A stretch of 64,000 bases of DNA from Podarcis raffonei (taxonomy: Eukaryota; Chordata; Lepidosauria; Squamata; Lacertidae). Of this stretch, positions 21,466 to 31,200 are shown piece after piece (the first letter of the stretch is position 1; each line of letters opens with the position of its first letter). The notes beneath the pieces are model-generated. The model did not search any database and was not told the origin of the DNA. It worked only from the letters and a program-made list of their open reading frames with translations. The stretch spans positions 999,501-1,063,500 of the forward strand of contig NC_070617.1 of the NCBI RefSeq assembly GCF_027172205.1. The letters run 5' to 3'. Position numbers and translations under genes: made by a program.

Positions 21466-21955
21466 CAAAGGTGTGTCAGCCCTTATATAGACATTTTAAA
21501 TTGCCCACCTTGGAGTCCAAAACCACCACCAGAAACATCATACCTACATCAAGGGGTGTAGCTCAAGACCACCCCCCCAGATACATCATACCTACATCAC
21601 AGAAAGGGCAGTCTACAACAGAAATCTGAGTGCATTGTTTATCTCGTCTGACAGGTTACCTGTTAATGCTTACTTGATTGGATGCCCTGGGAAGCCTGGC
21701 CAGTCTTTTGTAATGATAAATACTTAGTTCCTGAGCCAGGTCGCAGGCGCACACCCTATTCATATCTTAAATGTGTCCTTAAGACAGGATTTGTGAGGAA
21801 AGAGACAATGGGGAGGTTTCCCACTTTGACCTTGCAGAGAAAACATTTGGTCAGTTTGGGAATCAAAAATGGTTTCAGGTCGGTCTTCCTGTGCTGATCT
21901 ATGTACGTTCTTGGTTGGTACATTTATGAACATTTATTATATATCTAAGACTTTA
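21466..21955 (-). mobile_element. LTR-like repeat (fossil), copy 2, partial
   Basis: Shares about 450 bases with 9607-10070 (ccttatatagacattttaaa to taagac(c)tta). Confidence 0.5.
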
Positions 21956-21958
21956 AAA

Positions 21959-22210
21959 GGGATGCGGGTGGTGCTGTGGGTTAAACCACAGAGCCTAGGG
22001 CTTGCCGATCAGAAGGTTGGCGGTTCGAATCCCCATGATGGGGTGAGCTCCCGTTGCTCGGTCCCTGCTCCTGCCAACCTAGCAGTTCGAAAGCACGTCA
22101 AAGTGCAGGTAAATAAATAGGTACCGCTCCAACAGGAAGGTAAACGGCGTTTCCGTGCGCTGCTCTGGTTCACCAGAAGTGGCTTAGTCATGCTGGCCAC
22201 ATGACCCAGA
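21959..22210 (+). mobile_element. tRNA-derived SINE, 3'-truncated
   Basis: Plus copy stopping after ggccacatgacccaga. Confidence 0.82.
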
Positions 22211-22259
22211 TTTATGCCATTCCAACATTGTTCTACTCAGAAGGAAAATGGCTAGCAGG

Positions 22260-22493
22260 TGTTATGTACTAAGCTTGGATCCTAGAACAATAGGCAAGTA
22301 GGACCCTAGAGTGCAACAACTGATTGGCTTGCAGAAAAAGACCAATCAGGCTCCAGGAGGGAAGCAGAATCAGACAGGACTCATTGTGTAAATAATGTAT
22401 ATAAAAGCCTGAGGTTTTGGGGAAAATTCAATCACTGTTTTACAAGGTGCAATAAAGAGCATGAAATCACTACAGGACTCTGAGTATATTTCA
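22260..22493 (+). mobile_element. LTR of the same retrovirus family (fossil)
   Basis: Opens tgttatgtactaagc and has a TATA-like gtatataaaagcc, a polyadenylation signal and the end gagtatatttca. Same family as 4938-5406 and 48519-49075. No coding region recognised beside it. Confidence 0.65.
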
Positions 22494-22655
22494 AAGGGGA
22501 GGCGCTTGGGACATGGGTAGGGGCAGCCATAATAGGCTCCACTGCCAGGGTGATAATTGCTGGCATCCTGGCACCTGAGTGCCAGACAAATAGCCATTCC
22601 AAGAACAATCCCAAACCCAACCTTCGTGGATTGGGGTCTCAGTCAAGAAAAAAAG

Positions 22656-23005
22656 GTGTGCTTAACTTGGCTGGGAAAACAGGAAAATGTAAATGCTTAC
22701 CTTTGTTTCACCTAAAGATTGGAAGGGGGAGGTCAGGTTTCTGCCAGAAGACCCCTCCCAATTTATGACATAGTTATGACAGATGTATGATCCTGTAGTA
22801 AGGGTGTTATGGGTAATTTGGGAAACCTATAAAAAGGGGAGCCATCCTTTGTTCAGGGCTTCTTTCTACTTCTTCCATGTTGTAGTTTGAAGTCTTGTTG
22901 CAATGATAAAGATCAGGCCTACTGGCTGCTGTTTTGCTTCTATAATCTTGGCTGGAGTCTTTGTTTGATAATCCAAGTGAGCTGGGGAATTTTTCCTGTA
23001 ACATC
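22656..23005 (+). mobile_element. Possible second LTR type (fossil)
   Basis: TATA-like cctataaaaagggg and a polyadenylation-like signal about 100 bases later, between tg and ca ends. Single copy here, so tentative. Confidence 0.3.
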
Positions 23006-23111
23006 CAACAAGACACTTCCTGTCTTATAATGATGAATGACTTGTGTCAACAAGAGAGCCTCCACATGGGGGCTCTCTTCACAAAACAACCATGCAGAAC
23101 ATTATCCCAAT

Positions 23112-24070
23112 CATAGCTGTCAACCGTCCCTTATTTGCCGGGAAAACTCCCTTATCCCAGCGCTGTGTCCCGCTGCTGTCCCTTATTGATGATGTCCCTT
23201 AAATTTCCCAGGTTTCAAAGGAAGCAGCTCCTCTCCCTCCCTCCCTGCTGGCCAGGGAGGAGGGAGGCTCCAACTGTTGCTTGGCTGCCCTGCCCACCCC
23301 CCTCCGGCCTCCTCTCACCAGCCTCGGCCCCCGGGAGCCCCTCCCCGCCGAGACTGCCGGGAGCCTCAGGTCCTTCTGCCGCCATCCTCCTTGCGGCCGC
23401 CAAACTGAACGTCTCTGCCTGGGGCCTCCCCTCTGCCCGTTGCTGCCACTGCCACTAGGCTGTACTGCGGCTGCACTGCCGAAGGACCCGAATAAGATGG
23501 GCAGCCTGGCGCAGCCTATGTATTGCTGAGGAGCCTTGAGAGGAGAGCGAGGGCAACCATAGAGAAAGCAGTTCAGTTCAGAGAGAGGACGAGGAGGCGG
23601 AGGCGCGGGCAGGTGTTCCAAGGGCTAACCATATTGGGGGAAAGTGGAGGAAGGACCGCAAGTGCTTCTCCCATAGATTTGTAGTGGTAGACTAGCATAG
23701 ATGGTCTGATCTGCAGGTTTACTTTGGGTGCTATTCCCCCCCTTCCTCCCGCCCCGCCTGATGGAACTGAGAGCTGCAGATGGAGCACGAGAGAAAAGAT
23801 ACAGAACTGCAGCAGCATCTTTGTAGCTTGGACTTTGTTTTGCGCGAAAAGTGGTTGCTGCTTGTAGTTATTGAATTGCAGTGTTTCATCAGCTGGTGTC
23901 TTGAGCAGCAACCTCTGGAAACGAAGGGCTAAAAACTGAAACCAAAATTATCTGGTCCCTTTTAACTTTGCATTTCAGCTGGTTGACTAAAATCCCTTAT
24001 ATTGGCTGCTGATCCCTTATTTTCGAGGCTGCTGGTCCCTTATTTTCAAATCTGTAAGTTGACAGCTATG
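23112..24070. mobile_element. hAT-type non-autonomous DNA transposon with GC-rich interior
   Basis: Terminal inverted repeats catagctgtcaac / gttgacagctatg lie inside a perfect 8-base duplication atcccaat (23104-23111, 24071-24078), which defines the hAT superfamily. The middle (23220-23620) is very GC- and CpG-rich, unlike its surroundings, with no transposase. It lies between genes B and C. Confidence 0.85.
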
Positions 24071-24224
24071 ATCCCAATGGGTGAGAGGGAAGACCAGCAT
24101 GATTAAATGGGCAGTGCAGTTATGGTGAGAATGCAACAGCTTCTCTGAAGACAATTCCATCAAGTCATGATGGCTACATAATGGCTCCAGTTTCAGAGGT
24201 ACCATGCCGCCAAACAGTAATGCT

Positions 24225-24320
24225 GACTGATGGGGAGCAGAAATGGGGAGAGTTATCAGGCCCCCTTTGGCCTGATCCACTTGCAGGGCTCTTTGCATGC
24301 TCTTAATACAAGCAAGCAAT
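24225..24320 (+). mobile_element. CR1/L3-like fragment
   Basis: Short piece with tttggcctgatccactt; same family as 19765-19945. Confidence 0.45.
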
Positions 24321-24676
24321 GCAAGAGCGGAAGTCAGTAGATCGGAAGGCAACCTAACAGCCAATAAAGGAGATCTCAGAACTGTATAGGAATTTGTTAC
24401 AAGGTGTACGTATGCTTGAACCCACATGGGTGTCCGGCATGTATATGAACTCACCATAACATGTCTGAGGGGAATGGAACCTTTTGTGTGGAGTCAGGGT
24501 GTGTTTTCATTTAAAATGTGTGTGTGCTTTTAATCCATACACCCAATAAAGAGCTTTTCTACAAAAAGAGTTGTTTACTACACGGAAATGAAAGAGGTGG
24601 AGTGTACGAGTGCTGCTTCAGACAGCGAGGTAGCAGGCGTTACCATTAACATCCACACAGCTTAATTCCAAAATTT

Positions 24677-25345
24677 GTTGTTGTTTAGTTGTTTAGTCGT
24701 GTCTGCCTCTTTGTGACCCCCTGGACCAGAGCACGCCAGGCCCTCCTGTCTTCCACTGCCTCCCTCATGCTGGAAGCTTCAAGAACACTGTCCAACCATC
24801 TCGTCCTCCGTCATCCCCTTCTCCTTGTGCCCTCCATCTTTCCCAACATCAGGGTCTTCCGGCTTGGGATTCATCCAGCCCAGCCTTTTGCATGATGAAT
24901 TCTGCATATAAGTTAAATAAGCAGGGAGACAATATACAGCATTGTCGTGCTCCTTTCCCAATTTTGAACCAATTAGTTATTCCATATCCAGTTCTAACTG
25001 TGGCTTCTTGTCCCACATAGAGATTTCTCAGGAGACAGATGAAGTGATCAGGCACTCCCATTTCTTTAAGAACTTGCCATAGTTTGCTGTGGTCGACACA
25101 GTCAAAGGCTTTTGCATAGTCAATGAAGCAGAAGTAGATGTCTTTCTGGAACTCTCTAGCTTTCTCCGTAATCCAGCGCATGTTTGCAATTTGGTCTCTG
25201 GTTCCTCTGCCCCTTCAAAATCCAGCTTGCACTTCTGGGAGTTCTCGGTCCACATACTGCTTAAGCCTGCCTTGTAGAATTTTAAGCATAACCTTGCTAG
25301 CGTGTGAAATGAGTGCAATTGTGCAGTAGTTGGAGCATTATTTGG
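24677..25345 (-). mobile_element. BovB (RTE) LINE fragment, internally deleted
   Basis: The reverse strand carries reverse-transcriptase sequence (FCFIDYAKAFDCVDHSKLW, SPCLFNLYAEFIM) joined near 24860 to the 3' end of the element. The region between is missing. Confidence 0.88.
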
Positions 25346-25674
25346 CACTGCCAAACAGTTAAGGATCCCAAGTACCCAGAAGTCTTAGAGAAAGTGATTG
25401 CAGCAATGTGCCATAGTAACCACTAGGGAAGGGGAGGGATATACCCAGTCTTGAGGAGCACAAAGTCAGGGCGTTAAGATCTGTGCCTTCTGAGAGTTAA
25501 GCTTCCTACTTCAGATTCCTGTGCCAGTGAGGTAAGAGTCTCTCACCCATTCCTTGGTCCAGCTAAGCGTTGGGTTGGTCCATGAGAAGTTTGAGGAGCA
25601 AAGAGGGGGTCCCATTGCAGCTGTGATCTAACTAACCATTGAAAATCTGAGGTTTAAGTATAGAGTATACCTAT

Positions 25675-26400
25675 AGAGAGCCAGTGTGGTGTAATGGTTA
25701 GAGTGTCGGACTAGGACATGGGAGACAGGGCTGGGTGATATCAGGTTTTCAACATCGTGCTGTATCCCCAGGTTAACATCACAATGTAGTGATGCATCAC
25801 GATGTCTGAAAGGAGGAAGGAGGAAATAGAATGGGAAGAAGCAGCCAAGATACATCGCCCAGCCCTAGTATCGGCCCCACACCCGGGGAGCACAGAAGGA
25901 GAGGAGATTGCCAAGTTGGAGAGGCATGGTACTCTTCACACAAATGAGGAGTCCCAGCCCACATTGAAAACCGCAAGGCACTGGGTTGAACCCACCACTG
26001 CTCCTGCCACCGCCACTGCCTGGCATGTGGAGGGAAAAGGAAGGAGCACTGGCCCCACCACTGCGAGGCACTGTGGTGAAGCTGCTGCTGCTCCCGCCGT
26101 TGCCAGCGCAAGGAATAAGGCAGCCCACCTGCTCAGCCAGAGAAGGCGGTCAAGGTGCTGGCCAGCCAGCTAGTAAGCCCCACCTGCAGTATACTGCCTT
26201 GGTCAAAAAATCAGGTAATCATCATTACACTCTGGTTCTCAAACCTGTTCTGGACAATGTATCAATACATCTTCCAGACCTACTGGGAGACCCAGCTTCA
26301 AATCCCCACTCAGTCCTGAAACTTACAGGGTGACCTTGGGCCACCCTCATACACCACCTTGGGCTCCTTGAAGGAAAATGTGAGATATAAGTGCAACAAA
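25675..26400 (+). mobile_element. MIR-like tRNA-SINE split by a DNA transposon-like insert
   Basis: Head agccagtgtggtgtaatggt at 25680 and body at 26275-26400 (gggtgaccttgggcc). The insert has ends gggctgggtgatat and atcgcccagccc around 25727-25868, then a GC-rich stretch to about 26270. Confidence 0.55.
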
Positions 26401-26404
26401 CAAA

Positions 26405-27290
26405 CAAATCTTTGGTTCTTCTTCTTCTTCTTTTTTTAACCCCCCTGAAAACAATAATTGGGAATACAGTCTTAGAAATGGATTTATTTCACAAACGTTC
26501 TTACGAATATTCAAAATAGTGCCCAACACAATAATTTAATTGCTACAGAAACTGGTTGACAAGAATTACCACCCCACTGTATTCTCTAATTGCCTGTGGC
26601 CTCTTTCAGATAAAGAGCTTTTATGGGATATGAGAAAAACTCAAGTTGTCCCATCCTAAGAGTACAGTATTCCTGGGACTAACAAGTCATGTTCCTTCCT
26701 ATTAGTAACTCAGCCAATACAGATCAGCTGTGGGTTGCAAGAAAGGATTTATTCTTAGCACTTGACTCCATGGTTTTTTGTCGATGAGAGCAGCCAAAAC
26801 CTGAAGCTGTGCTGAAATCTTTGGTTCTTCTAACTTTATGGAGAGAGGGGGAAAGAGGTTTCCTTAGTGGGTGAATAATGTAACCCCGTAGTCCTGAGAA
26901 CTAGTGCATTGTTGTTTTGTAAGATGAGTTTGAAGTGAAGAGTACCTGGGCTTAATTTTTGGAAGACCATATACACATCTCTCTAGTTCCTGAATAACAA
27001 ACTTATCTCAAAAGAGATTTTCAATGTCTTCGTCAAGACCTGTTCCCGCAAACAGGAGGAGGGTTATTACATTTTCTGGTAAATACAAGAGACAGATATA
27101 TATTTAATTAAAATACATGACTGGCCAGAAAAATACTTCCATGAAAGTATCCCAAACCTTAGAGCAGCAGCAAAAAACATTTCCAATAAAGTGATCAACA
27201 CACAGGTCCCTTCTGATGGAGCAATCTGCCAGAGTTTGGAGCTCTCTCAGTTTCGTACGGTTCCAATCTTCCGTTTGCTGCCTCACTGCA
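26405..27290. other. Stretch with no recognised gene
   Basis: Between genes B and C. No exon, SINE or LINE was recognised here. Confidence 0.5.
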
Positions 27291-27294
27291 CCTT

Positions 27295-27640
27295 TCTCTT
27301 CAAGGAGCTCAAGGTGGTGTACATGGTTCTCTCCCAGCTCCTTTAATCTCTACAAGAACCCTGTGAGGTAGGTCAGACTGAGGGGTAGTGACTGGCTCAA
27401 GGTCACCCAGTGACCATCATGGCTGAGTGGGATTCAAACCCTGATCTCCCAGGTCCCAGTCCAACACTCTAACCCAGCGGTTCTCAACCTGTGGGTCCCC
27501 AGATATTGTTGGACTACAACTCCCATCATCCCTGAGCTCTGGCCTTGCTAGCTAGGGGTGATGGGAGTTGTAGTTCAACAACATCTGGGGACCCACAGGT
27601 GGAGAAAGGCTGCTCTAACCACTACACCACACTGGCTCAT
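27295..27640 (-). mobile_element. MIR-like tRNA-SINE split by a hAT element
   Basis: Reverse copy, ending actacaccacactggctc, interrupted by the hAT-type element at 27475-27612. Confidence 0.75.
27475..27612. mobile_element. hAT miniature element
   Basis: Long palindrome with 'ggactacaactcccatcatc' on both arms; perfect 8-base duplication ctctaacc (27467-27474, 27613-27620). Confidence 0.82.
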
Positions 27641-28164
27641 TTCGGTGTGCATTTATCCCACAAAAGCTTGGTTCCATTTTGCCTAAGTCCCCCCTTTTTT
27701 GCAAGCAAATTTCCCGAAAGAGCATTTGCTTTAGTATATTGATCCCCTGGATATATGCATTTTCCTGCACCATTTCCCCTAATAAACACACACACATTGG
27801 CCATGCAAAAATTCTCAGAAGTGTGCATTTTGGAGGACAGATGAGTTTCGGTTCACCTGCTGTCATCCCTTCTGCTGGGTCGTGCAGCCATCATGTCAGC
27901 TCTTATCTTCTTTGATCTGCCACCAAGAAACCCAGGGCCAGCACTTCTGAGGGCTGGGGTGAGAGAGCCTCGCTCAACTGCTGCTTCTGGCAGGGAAGTG
28001 AGACTTAAAGTGTCAAGCATGGGGGCTGAAGAGGAAACTTGTGGTTGGTTAGGAGGCCTGAAGGCAACGCAGGAGGCGCTGAAGACTGGTGCAGAGAGGG
28101 AAGACCACACACAAGAACCTGTTTCAGAACCAGGGGAGGAAGGTGGCAGAGAACGGAGGCAAGG

Positions 28165-28219
28165 ATGGAAGCCCACAGCACCCAGCTCATGCTTCTACTC
28201 GCCATTCTGCAATTCCCAG
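28165..28219 (+). CDS. Gene C exon 1, signal peptide
   Basis: ATG at 28165, core LMLLLAILQF, donor gtgagc, phase 1. The long overlapping open frame at 27893-28555 is in another frame and has no family look. Confidence 0.72.
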
Positions 28220-31200
28220 GTGAGCGGTGGAGAAAAGGGAGACAGGAATCTCATGGCCAGCCTAGCAAGACCTACCTCCCCTGACAGAGGCTGGTTTTTG
28301 GATCCCAAGTGGGGGGAGAATCCTGTTTGTTGCACTCAGGTCCTGCTTGCTTGCAGGTTTCCTTTGGGTCATCTGGTTGACTGGGCTAGTTGGACCCCCT
28401 TTGGTTGTATCCAGCTGCTGCTGAAAGACCCATCTGATGTTCTCAAGACCCAAAACAGTCAAAGGTGCTCCTCATCTCCAGCGCAAGTCCTTAGTGGAGT
28501 GACGCATCCCAATGGAAAGAGTCAGGGGTGGTTAGATTGTTGGACTAGAACCTGAGAGAGACCAGGGTTCGGACCCCCACTTGGCCACGAAGCTCCCTGG
28601 TTGTGACATTGGGGCCAGTCACCATCTTTCAGCCTAGCCTACCTCAGAAGGTAGTTGTGAAGTTAAAATGGGGAGGAGGGAATCCATGTACACCACTGAG
28701 ACCAAGGAAATTATGGTAGCTCTGCTTGCCCATCTGGCAGCCATTCTCCTGAAATTCAAGATTCCCCCCCACCCCCAAACAACAGCAGCAGCAGGAACTT
28801 TGTGAAATGGGAACCATTCTGTTGTTCCAAGGAAAGCGAACAGCCGTAAGTTCCAAGAAGGTTTTGACACCTTCAGATTTTAAGACTTTAAGAGAAGGAT
28901 TTTCGCTTTCCATTGTAGGGAAGCAAAACTGCAGGGCTTACGCAAATCAAAAGGACACAGATAAGATGGAAAAAGCTAAAGGGATAGAAAAGAGAATTGT
29001 TAAAAAGCAATTAAACTCTAATAGAATTAAAACAATATACAAAAGGGTTTATTAAAACACAGGTAGTAAAAACAGCACATCAATATTTAAAGCTGTTTCC
29101 TTAAAAACAACACAAAAAACAGTCTATAGTATCTATAGCTTTTAAAGTTTGATGTTTTATTGTGCTTTAAATATTTTGTTGGGAGCCGCCCAGAGTGGCT
29201 GGGGCTGTCCGGCCAGATGGGCAGCATATAAATAATAAATAATTATTATAAATAATAAAATTATCATTGTTGTTATTACAGTCTCTCTCCCTATATTTAT
29301 TATTACTATTATTAATTACTGTTGGCATCCATTACTGCTATTAATTACTACTACTACTACTAGTAATTATTACTATTAATAGTAATTATTACTAGTAATT
29401 ACTGTTACTAATAATTATTATTACTATTGTAGGAATAGTTTGCTTCCTTTTTTAATAATAATTTTTATTAATTTTTACATATAAATTATCATTCATACAA
29501 CAAAACTTCATTTCTTATACAATCCTTTTGGACTTCCATCAGCCACTCTGATGGTCTTCCATTCTTATCACTTATTCTGCATTTCTTAAATTCCTATTGC
29601 CTTTAATAATCTTAACTAACAGTCCCCCTCGTTACCTTTGTGTGTGTGCAATATTTCAGATAGTCCACCTTACAAAACTTCTCGCAAACCTACAAGCGTA
29701 ATCTGATCATCACAATTACTTTCCAAATAGTCCGTAAATTTATGTCAGTCTTCTGTGAATCTCTGGTCCCGCAGATTTCGAATTCTTCCTGTTAATTTAA
29801 CTAATTCTGCATAGTCCATCAGTTTCACCCTCCATTCTTCTTTTGTCGGTAATTCTTCTTGCTTCCAATTTTGTGCCAATAATATTCTTGCTGCCATCAT
29901 TGCATATAGAAATAATTTACAGTCCTTTCTTTTCATATCATCTCCTACAATGCCAAGTAAAAATGCTTCTGGAGTAGTTTGCTTCCATTTCTTATTGACT
30001 TCAGGTGCTGCTCAATTTCCTGCGCAAGATCCCCCCAACCAGTTGCACGGAATTCTTGGTGGGTCAGTCTTGTTTCGCCTAAATGTACCCCCCTGGAAAA
30101 GAGTGGACGAGGTTGAATGGAAATTCACCCCCACAGGGGGTCAGCCACTCCTGGTTGCCGAATTCGCCGAGGGGAAGCTGAGGAAACCACACCCAAGCAA
30201 CAGTTTTGGACCACGGGTAGAAATGGTTGATGAGACCACGCTGAAGATGAAAGACCTGACGATGGCGGACTCTGGAGTGATGGATGTCCGCGTGAGGTTT
30301 GCTTCCTCAGCAATTGTGGAGTCCTTCTTCAACCTCATAGTCCATGGTAAGGGACTCTATCTTCTTTGCCTATCTCACAACCAAGTGAGGAGTTGGCCAT
30401 CAAACTTTTGGTGTGCCACAGAGCGCAAACATCTATCATTTTTATCTAACAGAGCCGGTGCCATCGCCACAAATAAATCACCAGATCGTTTCCAGCACTG
30501 CCAACCAATGTAATGTGACACTGCATTGTCGGACGTCTGGAAAGTCAGATTTGCATTTTTCCTGGGAAAACAGAAACCCACTCAGGACCTCAGAAGCTTT
30601 AGAGTGGTATCGCCTCACCAATGACGACAAGGATCTTCACCTGTCATGGCGGCCAAACACCTCCGATTCCACTTTCACCTGCCTGGTCAGCAACCCAGTT
30701 GATCAGAAGAACATCTCGCTTGATGTCTTCAACATCTGTCAGGATGAAGCTCAAGGTCAGTGAAATCCTAGCATGATCTTGTCACTGTTTTACAGGGTCT
30801 ATTCTCTGGATTGTTATTGTAATTTTTAAAAAACTTTTAAAACTTTATGTTATGCTTTAATATTTTTTTCTGTAAGTTGCTTAGAGACACTTTATGGAGC
30901 AAACAGCTAATCAATAACATTTATTTGGATTAGTTGACCCTTGGGGTACATCCCGATTCTACAATTCCATGATTCTATGAAAAACAATAATGATTCTGGG
31001 TGTCGTTCAAGAATGGTCCTACTCAGAGTAAACCCACTGAAGTCAATGGACATGAATAACAGAATAATAAAGTTGGAAGGGACCCCCAAGGACTCCCTAT
31101 TTTCTGGTTGTACCTCTTGTTCATCACAGAATCATAGAATTGCAGAGTTGGAAGGGACACCAAGAGCTATCTGGCCTCCTGCACTGCAAGAATCACAGCT

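Noticed and set aside
23199-23621. Pro/Arg-rich open frame of 140 residues on the minus strand
   Set aside because: GC-rich interior of a hAT-type element, with no start context or homology that I can see. Kept only as possible captured sequence.
27893-28555. Open frame of 220 residues on the plus strand
   Set aside because: Overlaps gene C exon 1 in another frame, runs through a CR1-like scrap, and shows no domain or signal peptide. Probably chance in GC-rich sequence.
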